DNA of 64,000 nucleotides from an uncultured Verrucomicrobia subdivision 3 bacterium (GTDB lineage: Bacteria; Verrucomicrobiota; Verrucomicrobiia; Limisphaerales; UBA11358): the NCBI GenBank assembly GCA_903922735.1, contig CAIXUZ010000020.1, positions 84,551-148,550 of the forward strand, written 5' to 3'. Below the pieces are notes generated by a model. The model did no database searches. It worked only from the letters and a program-made list of their open reading frames with translations, and was not told the origin of the DNA. Below are positions 40,130 to 49,514 of this stretch, piece by piece (within the stretch, counting starts at the first letter, position 1; every line of letters begins with the position of its first letter). Position numbers and translations under genes: made by a program.

Positions 40130-40463
40130 CCCGCCCCACACCAACTCTGAAAACCGACACCCAATTTACATTCAGACCCAGACGAAGAGGCTAGGCCACT
40201 TGCATATTATGAGCAAAAGACATTTCATACTCGCCATGATGACTCTGATTCTCTGCGTCATCTGTTATTCATTTGGCTATCACAGAGGCGCGGAGCAGTC
40301 GCCCATTCCACAGATGATAAAGATTGACGGACTTGTTTCACGACGAAACGAGAGTGCATTGGCTGCGTTGAGTTCAATTTACGTCAACAGTCTCCACCCA
40401 ACCACAAACACGTTGGTGCAAGGCGGACACGTAAAGTATTGACATATGACGATGTTGTAGCAT

Positions 40464-40748
40464 ATGGATACCATATTCCCAATTATCGCTGTGGCCGCCG
40501 CGACTTTTGGCTGGCTGGCAGGCTATTTCTTGCGTGGCCGACTTCGCCCGACAATTCTCATTTGCACCATCACGCCGGTTTTGGTGCAGACGTTCATTCT
40601 GTTTTTTCTGACTCCTGCGGGTTACGTAAAAGAGGACATCTACTTTGTTCACTATCTCATGATCCCTTTTCTCCTATTGACTGTGCCATGCCTCATCAGT
40701 GGAATTCTGACGGCTCTTCTGGTAAATCACACGAAGCGGAAAGCATGA
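40464..40748 (+). CDS. Small membrane protein, unknown
   Basis: Hydrophobic ORF MDTIFPIIAVAAATFGWLAGYFLRGRLRPTILICTITPVLVQTFIL... Confidence 0.45.
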   Translation: MDTIFPIIAVAAATFGWLAGYFLRGRLRPTILICTITPVLVQTFILFFLTPAGYVKEDIYFVHYLMIPFLLLTVPCLISGILTALLVNHTKRKA

Positions 40749-41002
40749 TGCGACATTACGCGAGTTGAAAACATGAAGTCGCCAAGAATTATTTTGGTTG
40801 TTCTGTTGATGGCCACCGCCGTTTGTTGCTGGCTGTCAGTGCTTTCATTGCGGCAAGCGCACAACCAGGTGGTTCTTAAGGCACTGGTGGAGCGCTCCGG
40901 TGTCACGAAACTAACGGAGCCGGAGGTGGTCACCCGACATGATTTGGGTCCCGTCAACCGGATTTATTACGCTCAGAAATTCACTTTCGTAATCACGAAC
41001 CG

Positions 41003-41695
41003 ATGAACATCACGTTTATATTCGTAGTCGGCTTCGGGGTTTTGTTCTTTTGCGTTGTTGTCGCCACAATCATATTCAATGCGAAAGTTGGCGGCAGTTC
41101 TCAGTCTGCGCCATGGATGCGCCGGGTGCGGCAGTTCCAGAACGATAAAGAGAATGCCGGCTGGCGAATCCAGTTGATTCCTTACGACGATACCTCCAAG
41201 CCAATGTTTATGAGCATTGGCGGCATTTTGGCGGCCGTGCCAGTATTGGGTGGTTTTGGATTCATTGGCGGCCTTGCCTTGGCCACCTACGACCACGACA
41301 AATATAAAAGCTTAGGATTGGTGGTTGCCGTCTTGAGTTTTGTTGTAGTGCTTGGTGGCTCTTGGGTCAAAGAGCGCGTTGCAAGGCAGGATTGGGATTT
41401 TGCTCCGGGTCGTTGTGTTGACCGCGAACTGCAAAAAATCTGGATCCAACGGGGCCCGGATGTTTCCGGTGGGCATTGGGGCTGGTTTTGGCGCATCGTC
41501 TGTGAGTATGAGTATTTGGGAATCCGCTATCGCGTTACGCCGGAGGTTTATTGGACAAGTTTTAGTTCTGAAGATGCCGCCCTGAAGTTCTTAGCCGGGA
41601 GGATTTCACCGGATGGAAAATGCACACTCCGGGTCAATCCGAAGAATCTGCTCCGAACCGATTTGATGGAGCAAAGAAGCAAGCTGGAACACTAA
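41003..41695 (+). CDS. Membrane protein, unknown
   Basis: ORF with several hydrophobic segments. Confidence 0.5.
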   Translation: MNITFIFVVGFGVLFFCVVVATIIFNAKVGGSSQSAPWMRRVRQFQNDKENAGWRIQLIPYDDTSKPMFMSIGGILAAVPVLGGFGFIGGLALATYDHDKYKSLGLVVAVLSFVVVLGGSWVKERVARQDWDFAPGRCVDRELQKIWIQRGPDVSGGHWGWFWRIVCEYEYLGIRYRVTPEVYWTSFSSEDAALKFLAGRISPDGKCTLRVNPKNLLRTDLMEQRSKLEH

Positions 41696-41713
41696 AGTGT
41701 GTATGCCATTCTG

Positions 41714-41760
41714 AAGGGGTCGTGAAGGGTCTTTACTCTGCCCAATCCCCACCACTCCCG
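41714..41760 (+). repeat. 47-bp direct repeat copy 1 (AAGGGGTCGTGAAGGGTCTTTACTCTGCCCAATCCCCACCA...)
   Basis: 46/47 identical by eye to 42510-42556. Confidence 0.95.
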
Positions 41761-41812
41761 CCGATCGCACGGTGTCGGATATGTTTTGGAAGCCGTAAAT
41801 TGCGCCGGCGGT

Positions 41813-42453
41813 TTAGCGGATCGGTTGGTGGTCCAATTGTTCGAGCAATTGCAATTGCTGACGGATGGTCGCCGAGTAATCCCGCAGGATGAGCAGCTTC
41901 TCGCCGTCAATGGCAATGATGCTATTGCGCAGCTTTGAGAACGGCGTTATCGCGCACATGGCCTCGCTTGGCTTCAGGTATTTGAGCGTCACTTTTCGCA
42001 TCATGGGGGAACTGGATTCGGGCAGCAACTTCCACGGCAATGTGATTTCTGGCAGATTTTCACTGGTCGCCTGGTTGGCGGGCACGGCTTTCACGGCTAG
42101 CTCGCCGGAGAGCACCATGGCAATGCCGTTTTGCGCCAGCACGCTATCAAACAACTGCAAGGTCTGCACTGTGGTCAACGGTGTCTGCGTTTGTAAATTA
42201 ATCTTCGCCTCTGGCAGGCTTCCGCGAATCATGGTCCGTCCCGAGACGCCGGAATAAATCTTCAACACCTGCTCCAATGACACACCTTGAAAATTGATGC
42301 AACCGGCAGGTGCAGGCGTCTTGGAGGATGGATGATCCGAAGGCTGGTCAAAGCTGGAATACGCCAGTTTGTATCCCGTCGCTGATGGTGTGGAGCAACC
42401 GGTAGCCAGAACCAAAATGCCGACGGCGACCAGTGGGACGAGGGGGTTTTTCA
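41813..42453 (-). CDS. Lipoprotein with secretin N-terminal/STN-like domain only (start approximate)
   Basis: MKNPLVPLVAVGILVLATGCS lipobox; NFQGVSLEQVLKIYSGVSGRTMIRG...VTLKYLKPSEAMCAITPF...NSIIAIDGEKLLILRD resembles GspD N0/N1; no secretin pore domain. Confidence 0.65.
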
Positions 42454-42509
42454 TGGCTGATTTTTTAATCGTAAGCCGCATGTTAATTGCTGTCCAGCCA
42501 GTTCCATGA

Positions 42510-42556
42510 AAGGGGTCGTGAAGGGTCTTTACTCTGCCCAATCCCCACCATTCCCG
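42510..42556 (+). repeat. 47-bp direct repeat copy 2
   Basis: 46/47 identical to 41714-41760. Confidence 0.95.
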
Positions 42557-42589
42557 AACGTCCGCAATGTGGTACCCCTCCGGAAGGAG

Positions 42590-42793
42590 TGGGATTATAT
42601 ACTTCACAGAGGCATGGGGCAGAGGTTGTCCAAGCGGGTGTCTCGTTTGCGCTGTATAAATGCTGTTCACGCACTGTTGCGCGCTTCCAAAAAACATGAA
42701 TGCGGCTGCAAATTAGAACGCCGAAAAGGCCAATTTAAACCCCACAAACACTTGAGTTTTCGAACAATCTGCCTCTGTGAAGTATATAATCCC
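42590..42793. repeat. Perfect 23-bp inverted repeat pair GGGATTATATACTTCACAGAGGC / GCCTCTGTGAAGTATATAATCCC
   Basis: Arms at 42590-42612 and 42771-42793. Confidence 0.95.
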
Positions 42794-42973
42794 GGGAAGG
42801 AGTGTCCCCACAACTGGTGACATGCGGAAAATCCCGTCTCTGGTAGTATTTCCTCGTTGGGAGTTGTGTCCCGACCGAAAAACAAAGTGTGTTGAAAGAG
42901 CCCGGAGTAGTGTCCGGGCTTTTTTCTTTTACCCGGCGGTCTCATTTTCCGCTTTCCGCTTTGCCTTCGCCCC

Positions 42974-43033
42974 CTTCGCGATCTTCGCGCGCCCCATCCC
43001 AACTTAAAACTAACAACTTAAAATTAAAAACTC
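42974..43033. repeat. ~60-bp interspersed repeat, copy 3 of 3
   Basis: CTTCGCGATCTTCGCGCGCCCCATCCCAACTTAAAACTAACAACTTAAAATTAAAAACTC. Confidence 0.9.
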
Positions 43034-43119
43034 TCACATCGCCCTCCGCCCTTCGCCCTTTTCCCCAATCGTAAATCGGCAATCGTAAATCGTAAATCCC
43101 CACCCCCTGTCCACGGATG

Positions 43120-43812
43120 TCACACCGTCTGCATGATGGCCGGTTTCGGCGGCTTCATGCTTCGCCCCGGCGCCCATCCCGGCACGCAGTTCAGTTCCCG
43201 CCGCAGTTCCTCCAGGTCGCCCTTGCTCGGATCATCTACGAAGCCTGTCGCGCGCACGGCGGCAGGATCTATCCGTTCCATCGCCCGCCAGTCGCGCCAC
43301 GTCTGCGTTACGTTCGCTTTGAATGGTCGCCGGGCCAGTTGCCCGTCTATTTGCGCCCCCAGTTTGAAATCCTCCCGCGCACTCTCGCACCATTGCATGA
43401 ACGAATCCATCAGCCCCGGCAGCCGCTGCCGCTTCCGTTCCCCCGCCGGCGGCACCGCCGCCAGCAGCAGCAGTTCCATCGTGTCCACGCAATGCTCCAG
43501 ATGCCGCCGCGCGCTCGCCTCATCCGACCGGCCCCACTCCGTTTGCTGGTGCTTCTCAAAATCCGCCGCCGTGTAAACATGGGCATCACGGTCGCTGCTG
43601 ATCGGCACGTCGACTCCCAAATACAGCGCCTTCCCGTCCACCCCCGTCGCCAGCCCGATCCGTCGCGCAAAGGTGGCTGATATCTTGTTCCGCCCGATCT
43701 CCCAGCTCACCACCGCATCTTTTGATACCCCGATCATCTCCGCAAATTCCGCCTGCGTCATGCCGATGATTTTCCGCAGCTCCCGAACCGCATCGTTGGA
43801 ATATTTTTTCAT
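43120..43812 (-). CDS. XRE-family HTH regulator
   Basis: VRELRKIIGMTQAEFAEMIGVSKDAVVSWEIGRNKISATFARRIGLATGV. Confidence 0.85.
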   Translation of the reverse strand: MKKYSNDAVRELRKIIGMTQAEFAEMIGVSKDAVVSWEIGRNKISATFARRIGLATGVDGKALYLGVDVPISSDRDAHVYTAADFEKHQQTEWGRSDEASARRHLEHCVDTMELLLLAAVPPAGERKRQRLPGLMDSFMQWCESAREDFKLGAQIDGQLARRPFKANVTQTWRDWRAMERIDPAAVRATGFVDDPSKGDLEELRRELNCVPGWAPGRSMKPPKPAIMQTV

Positions 43813-43829
43813 TGTAGTAGTCTATGAAG

Positions 43830-44165
43830 TACGATAATTAGCCTGCTAGGTCAACTACTATTGCCGTATTGCATCAACCTAAATTCCGCAGTTTGGAATG
43901 AACAACCAAGCAACGAAGACCAAGTCCGAAATCAAGAATCGAGTCAAACCCGCTTTCACCTTCTGGGTGAAGGTTTTTGCCGGCGGTAGAAAGTAGAATC
44001 GTTTTGTAAACCGGCATTTGTGCCTTTGTTTCTTTGTTGTTCAAATGCGGCTTTTAGGTTCATTGGGTCACTTTATCGCAATGGTAGACTAAGTAATAAT
44101 ACGATAAAAAACACTTGCCAAGTCAACCGTGATTGATGTATCGTAGACAAGTCCTAACTACGATA
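43830..44165. promoter_or_regulatory. Divergent control region with four TACGATA/TATCGTA heptamers
   Basis: 43830-43836, 44100-44106, 44139-44145 (inverted), 44159-44165, flanking the XRE and terS starts. Confidence 0.5.
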
Positions 44166-44172
44166 CTATTTT

Positions 44173-44811
44173 ATGACTGAAAAAACTAATTTGGTTTCCT
44201 CGTCTGCGGTGGAAAAATCTCTTTCGCCCGCCGCCAGCCACATCCCCGTCGTTCCTTCGCCGGACCTTCCCGCTTTGGACTTCACTCCGGCCCGGGGCGA
44301 ATCCGCCCGCGCTTTCGAGGCTTTCCGCGCCTATTTCGAACTCGGTCCCCGCCGCCGCCTGGCGGTGGCCGCCCGCAAAGCGGGGGTTTGCCCGCGCACC
44401 GTCAAGCGCTGGGCCGCCGACTTCGACTGGCGCGGCCGCATCCAATCCCATGCCGCCCGCTCCCTGGAACAATCCGCCCGCGCCGCCGACTCGTTGCAGC
44501 GTGCCGATCTCCTCGATGCCGCCGCCCGCGCCAAAACTTTTCGCGACCGCCAATTCGCCCTCGCCGAATCCTTCCTCGACATCGCCGAACGCTATCTCGA
44601 ACGCATGGATGAGGACAATCTGGACCGGCTGAGCTTCACCGATGCCTGCAAGGCCTTCGCCTTTGCCTCGCAGCTCGGCAAACTCGCCCACGAAACCGAT
44701 CCCGCCGCCGCTCAGGATCACGGCCTGCGCGATCAGTTGGCCGCTCTGCTCGACCAGGCCTGCGCTGAAACCGAGGCCCAAAAAAACGCCGTCAACCCCG
44801 CCAACTCCTGA
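44173..44811 (+). CDS. Phage terminase small-subunit-like DNA-binding protein
   Basis: RRRLAVAARKAGVCPRTVKRWAADFDWRGRIQSH HTH-like segment; directly upstream of TerL. Confidence 0.6.
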   Translation: MTEKTNLVSSSAVEKSLSPAASHIPVVPSPDLPALDFTPARGESARAFEAFRAYFELGPRRRLAVAARKAGVCPRTVKRWAADFDWRGRIQSHAARSLEQSARAADSLQRADLLDAAARAKTFRDRQFALAESFLDIAERYLERMDEDNLDRLSFTDACKAFAFASQLGKLAHETDPAAAQDHGLRDQLAALLDQACAETEAQKNAVNPANS

Positions 44812-44873
44812 CCCGGCTGGACCATGAAACTCTCAACCACACAACCAGATGCAGAACCCCCGCTGCTCGCCAT

Positions 44874-44955
44874 GTCACCTTTTGTCCAATTTTGTCATTT
44901 TCAAAATCGGGTGACAAAAGGTGACAAAAAGGGACAAAAGGTGACAAAAAGTGAC
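44874..44955. repeat. GTGACAAAA iteron-like cluster with 14-bp inverted arms
   Basis: GTCACCTTTTGTCC (44874-44887) versus GGACAAAAGGTGAC (44932-44945); several GTGACAAAA units. Confidence 0.85.
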
Positions 44956-45005
44956 ATCCGGCAATCAGCATCGAGCACCAGCATCTTTTTTAAAAATTTT
45001 GAATT

Positions 45006-46514
45006 ATGACCACCCCGCCCAAACCTCTCTCGGCCGCGTCGCAAGCTCAGCTGATACAAGTGTTCCAGCTCGGTCTTGAGCACGGCTGTCCCAAGGACCA
45101 GCTCCTGAACTTATCCAACGCCGGCCTCATTCTTCAGGCCAAGCAGCTCGCGGCTTGTGCCGCCTCCCGCCTCTGCGATCTGCCCGATGGCCCCAAGGCC
45201 GTTGGTTACGGCGGCGCTCGCGGCGGCGGCAAATCCTACTGGCTCCATGCCCAGATCGGGGTTGACGATTGCCAGCGTGTCCCCGGCCTCAAATGCCTCA
45301 TCCTGCGCAAAGTCGGCAAATCCAATCTCGAACACTTTGAAGACCTCCGCCAGCGCCTTTTCGCCCGGTTGCCTCACGAGTTTAATGCCTCGCGCGGCCT
45401 CCTCGTTTTCGCCAACGGCTCGCAGATTCGCCTCGGCCATTATCAGTGCGAAAAGGACATTGATTCCTATCTCGGCCTCGAATACGACGTCATCGGCATC
45501 GAGGAGGCCACCCAGCTCACCCTCCGCAAATACGAGGATATCTCCACCTGCTGCCGCACCAGCCGGCCAGGCTGGCGTCCCCGCATCTATTCCACCACCA
45601 ACCCCGGCGGCATCGGCCACCAGTGGTATCTCGAAAAATTCATCATTCCCCATCAGTCCCGTGCGGAGTCCGACACCCGCTTCATCCCCGCCCGCGTGGA
45701 CGACAACGCCTTCGTCAACCCCGAATACAAATCCGAGCTCGCCCGGCGCTCCGGTTGGCAGCATGCCGCCTGGTATGAGGGCCGCTGGGATTTCGCCGCC
45801 GGCCAGTATTTCCGGAATTTCGATCCCCGGATCCACGTCCTGCCGGATAAATTTAATGAAACCATCGGGGAGGAATGGTTTGCCGCCATGGACTACGGTT
45901 TTACTCATCTCAATGCCGTCCTCCTCGCCTGCCGCGATCATGTCGATAATGTCTATGTCGTGGATGAGCACGCCGAGCGCCTTTGGATTCCCCAGCGCCA
46001 TGCCCGGGCCATCAAGGAAATGTTCGCCCGGCACAACATCTATTCCACCCAGGACCACCTGCGCGAAAGTCTGCTGGCCCGCTTTCCGGATCCCTGTCCG
46101 CTCCGGGAACGGCTTTGGTTCGATCTCAAGCGGCGGATGCTCTCCCGCTTCGTCGTCGGGGCCGACGCCTTCGGCGCCGAAAGCAACGGCGACAACGTCG
46201 CCCGTCAATACCGCGACTTCGGCCTTAAACTCACGCCCGCCTGCATGGACCGCGTTTCCGGCTGGTCCGCGATCACCCAGCGGCTGGGCGATCCCGAATC
46301 CGGCATCCCGCCCACGCTCTTCATCCATCCCCGCTGCAAAAAATTGATCGCCTGCCTCCCGTTTTTGCAGCACAACCCGGACCTGCCGGGGGATGTTCTG
46401 AAATCCAACCTCAGCGAGGATGGCTCCGGCGGCGATGACGCCGCCGATGCCCTGCGCTACCTCCTCGCCACCCGCAGCCGCACCGTTCGCGTCTGCCGGC
46501 TTTCCGGATTTTAA
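45006..46514 (+). CDS. Phage terminase large subunit
   Basis: GYGGARGGGKSYWLHAQIGVDD Walker A, DVIGIEEATQL Walker B, IYSTTNPGGIGHQWYLEKFI, nuclease-like AMDYGFTHLNAVL and GGDDAADALRYLL. Confidence 0.9.
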   Translation: MTTPPKPLSAASQAQLIQVFQLGLEHGCPKDQLLNLSNAGLILQAKQLAACAASRLCDLPDGPKAVGYGGARGGGKSYWLHAQIGVDDCQRVPGLKCLILRKVGKSNLEHFEDLRQRLFARLPHEFNASRGLLVFANGSQIRLGHYQCEKDIDSYLGLEYDVIGIEEATQLTLRKYEDISTCCRTSRPGWRPRIYSTTNPGGIGHQWYLEKFIIPHQSRAESDTRFIPARVDDNAFVNPEYKSELARRSGWQHAAWYEGRWDFAAGQYFRNFDPRIHVLPDKFNETIGEEWFAAMDYGFTHLNAVLLACRDHVDNVYVVDEHAERLWIPQRHARAIKEMFARHNIYSTQDHLRESLLARFPDPCPLRERLWFDLKRRMLSRFVVGADAFGAESNGDNVARQYRDFGLKLTPACMDRVSGWSAITQRLGDPESGIPPTLFIHPRCKKLIACLPFLQHNPDLPGDVLKSNLSEDGSGGDDAADALRYLLATRSRTVRVCRLSGF

Positions 46515-46573
46515 CCGTTCCCTGCTTTAACCGTTGGCAACGGCCCGTTTTTCCGTAAAATAATCAGACGTTC

Positions 46574-47536
46574 ATGCGACAATTTAGGAACATAGCGGTC
46601 AACGCCTTCATGGAGCTTATCCGGCAGCCGATTTTTCTGCTGCTGCTGACGGGCTCCGTGCTGTTTGAGATTTTTCTCGCCGTCCCGTATTACTTCGCAT
46701 TCGGCGATGAAATGAAGCTCGTGAAGACGAGCGCGCTGGCGGTGATGCTGCTCACGGGTTTGTTCGGCGCGGTGCTGAGCGCCTCGGCCTCGCTGGCGCG
46801 GGAAATTCGCTCCGGCACGGCCTTGGCGGTGCTGTCCAAACCGGTCGGTCGCGCGCAGTTTCTGATCGCGAAATTCGCCGGGCTGGCGGCGGCCTTGGCG
46901 CTGCTGGCTTACGTCAACCTCGTCGGCGTGATGACCGCCAGTTGGATGGCGTTTGACGCCTACGGCCGGACCAATCTGCAAGCCATCGGAATCTTTGGCG
47001 GCGGCATCCTGCTGGCCTATGCGCTGGCCGGCGTCAGCAATTTCTTCCTGCGCCGCCCGTTCGTCAGCGACGCGGTGATCGCCTTGGTCGTGATGATCAC
47101 GCTTGCGGCCTTCGTCATCTTTCAATTTTCCGAACAAACGGTGGGCATTGACCAGCATTCCTCCGCGGACTGGCGGCTGGTGCCGGCGGGCATTTTGATT
47201 TTGTTCGCCCTGTGGATTCTCGCCGCGGTGGCGCTGGCGTGCTCGACGCGGTTCGACATGATCGCGACGCTCGCCATCTGCTCGGCGATTTTTCTGGTCG
47301 GGCTGATGTCGGATTACTTCTTCGGATTGCCCGCCGCCAAAGGCAGTTGGTGGGCTTCGGCGCTTTACACCATCGTCCCGAACTGGCAGCTTTTCTGGCT
47401 CGCCGACGCGCTCGAAACGGGCAAAAACACGTTTCAATGGGCTTACGTCGGCCAGGCGCTCGGTTACGCGGTTTGTTATGTCGGTGCGGCGCTGGCCGTG
47501 GGCGTGGCGCTGTTTGATGATCGGGAATTGAGTTGA
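46574..47536 (+). CDS. ABC-2-type permease-like membrane protein
   Basis: Multi-TM ORF with ...SASLAREIRSGTALAVLSKPVGRAQFLIAKF typical of ABC-2 permeases. Confidence 0.75.
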   Translation: MRQFRNIAVNAFMELIRQPIFLLLLTGSVLFEIFLAVPYYFAFGDEMKLVKTSALAVMLLTGLFGAVLSASASLAREIRSGTALAVLSKPVGRAQFLIAKFAGLAAALALLAYVNLVGVMTASWMAFDAYGRTNLQAIGIFGGGILLAYALAGVSNFFLRRPFVSDAVIALVVMITLAAFVIFQFSEQTVGIDQHSSADWRLVPAGILILFALWILAAVALACSTRFDMIATLAICSAIFLVGLMSDYFFGLPAAKGSWWASALYTIVPNWQLFWLADALETGKNTFQWAYVGQALGYAVCYVGAALAVGVALFDDRELS

Positions 47537-47639
47537 AATGAATTTAATGAAAACACGAACCACGCTAAATAGATGAAATTAAATCCTTTTCGTGTGCTTC
47601 GTGTATTTCGTGGTTAATAAATTTCGCGGTTGATAAAAA

Positions 47640-49514
47640 ATGGAACGCAATATCCAAAAAAACGGGCTGGTGAACCTCGCGGTCGCGGTTTTGATTTTCC
47701 TTGCCGGCTTTGGCGTCACCGTTTTCGCCGGTTCGCTGGCGGGCCAGGCCGCGTCGGCCTTCCTGGGTATCGGTGTGTTGGTGGCCGTCATCAGCTGGTT
47801 CCAGATGCGGCTCGAGGACAATGAGCGCGCGGAAAAACTCGAGCTCGATGAACTCGCCCGCAGCCGGGGCGCTTCGCTGTTTGAAAGCAAGGACGGCGGC
47901 AGTTTCCCGGCGCAGAACGCGCGGCTGCAGTTCGAGAAATATTTCGTGCCGGGCTGCGCGGGTCTCATTCTGCTGCTCGAAGCGGGCGGCGCGTGGCTGC
48001 TCTGGCATTGGGGCGGCCAGGCCGCCCCCGGCCTCAAGGAAGCCAGCGCCACGGCCTCGCTGTCGCTCTTCGCCATTTTTGCGCTGCTGCTGTTTTTGAT
48101 CGGCCGCTTTTCCGTGACGATTGCGCGGCTGGAAAATCACCGGCTGTTGCGCCCGGGCGCCAGTTTTCTGCTGGCGGGCGCCTACGTTTGCGCCCTCACC
48201 GCCCTCGGCATCGCAGGCGTTGAGGCGAAATTCCCCCGCGCCGATTTCTGGGTGGCGCGCGGCCTGTGCGGGCTGCTGGGCTTGATTGCGGTGGAAAATC
48301 TGCTGACGCTGCTGCTGGAAATTTATCGCCCGCGGATCAAGGGGAACATCGCCCGGCCGCTCTACGAAAGCCGCGTCGTCGGCATTTTTGCGCAGCCGGA
48401 AAGCCTGTTCACCACGGCGGCGCAGACCTTGGATTACCAGTTCGGCTTCAAAGTTTCGGAAACCTGGTTCTTCCAGGCGGCGCAAAAAAATCTCGCCGCG
48501 CTGCTGCTCCTCCAGCTTGCCGCGCTGATTTTGTCCACCACGGTGGTGTTCGTGGACGTGGGCGAACAGGCGGTGCTGGAACATTTTGGCCGGCCGGTGG
48601 CGACGCTGCAACCCGGCGCGCATTTCAAGCTGCCCTGGCCGGCGGATAAAATTTACCGCTACCGCACCGAGCAGATTCAGTCCTTCGCCGTCGGCTACAC
48701 GCCGGACGCGCAGGGCGAGACCGCCGGCACGATCCTCTGGACCGTGGCGCACGCGAAGGAGGAAAATTTTCTCGTCGCCAACCGGGCCACGGTCACGGCT
48801 GCGGCCGTTGGCAGCGGCACGAATGACGCGGTCAGGGCGCAGGCGGTTGGGCTGATCACCGTCAGCATTCCGGTGCAATTCCAGATCACCAACGTCACTG
48901 ACTGGGCTTATAAAAACAGCGAGCCGGATGCGCTGCTGCAGGATTTGGCCACCCGGGAAGTCATCCGCTATTTCGCCGGGACGGATTTGAACGACGTGCT
49001 GTCGCAGGGCCGGTTGCAGGCGGCGGATGTGTTGCGCGAGCGGATCCAGGCCTCGGCCAACGCCCGTTCGCTGGGCGCGAAAATCATCTTCGTCGGCCTG
49101 CAGGACATCCATCCGCCGACGGCGGGCGACGTCGCCGCCACCTACGAAAAAGTCGTCGGCGCGCAGCAGACTAAGCTGGCCAAAATTCTCGATGCCGAAG
49201 CCGGGGCCATCCGTCTGAACGCGGTTTCCGGCGCGCAGGCCTTCACGATCACGAATGTCGCCGATGCGAAGCGTACCCAGTTGGTCAGCTCGAAAATTGC
49301 CGAAGCCGCGCTCTTCACCAACCAGATTCCCGCCTTTGCCGCCGCGCCGTCCGTTTACCGCCAGCGGCTGTATGCGCAGAGTTTTGCCGACGCGACGAAA
49401 AACGCGCGCAAATATGTTTTGCTCGTCACCAATACCTCGGACGTGTTGATCTTCAATCTGGAAGACAAAATCCGCGACGACCTGCTGAACCTTTCCCTCA
49501 CGAATACGCCATGA
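47640..49514 (+). CDS. SPFH/band 7 (HflK-like) membrane protein with extended N-terminal TM domain
   Basis: VFVDVGEQAVLEHFGRPVATLQPGAHFKLPWPADKIYRYRTEQIQSFAVG. Confidence 0.85.
   Translation: MERNIQKNGLVNLAVAVLIFLAGFGVTVFAGSLAGQAASAFLGIGVLVAVISWFQMRLEDNERAEKLELDELARSRGASLFESKDGGSFPAQNARLQFEKYFVPGCAGLILLLEAGGAWLLWHWGGQAAPGLKEASATASLSLFAIFALLLFLIGRFSVTIARLENHRLLRPGASFLLAGAYVCALTALGIAGVEAKFPRADFWVARGLCGLLGLIAVENLLTLLLEIYRPRIKGNIARPLYESRVVGIFAQPESLFTTAAQTLDYQFGFKVSETWFFQAAQKNLAALLLLQLAALILSTTVVFVDVGEQAVLEHFGRPVATLQPGAHFKLPWPADKIYRYRTEQIQSFAVGYTPDAQGETAGTILWTVAHAKEENFLVANRATVTAAAVGSGTNDAVRAQAVGLITVSIPVQFQITNVTDWAYKNSEPDALLQDLATREVIRYFAGTDLNDVLSQGRLQAADVLRERIQASANARSLGAKIIFVGLQDIHPPTAGDVAATYEKVVGAQQTKLAKILDAEAGAIRLNAVSGAQAFTITNVADAKRTQLVSSKIAEAALFTNQIPAFAAAPSVYRQRLYAQSFADATKNARKYVLLVTNTSDVLIFNLEDKIRDDLLNLSLTNTP

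Noticed and set aside
44874-44955. Possible short CRISPR-like repeat between terS and terL
   Set aside because: Units of about 10 nt with no spacer structure; iteron/hairpin interpretation fits better
45111-46373. 420-aa ORF antisense to terL
   Set aside because: Opposite a convincing terminase; no recognisable motifs
43120-46514. Calling a full prophage
   Set aside because: Only regulator and terminase genes are present; no portal, capsid, tail, lysis or integrase genes seen in flanks
47565-49112. 515-aa ORF antisense to the first SPFH gene
   Set aside because: Shadow ORF; Arg/Gln-rich composition typical of antisense frames
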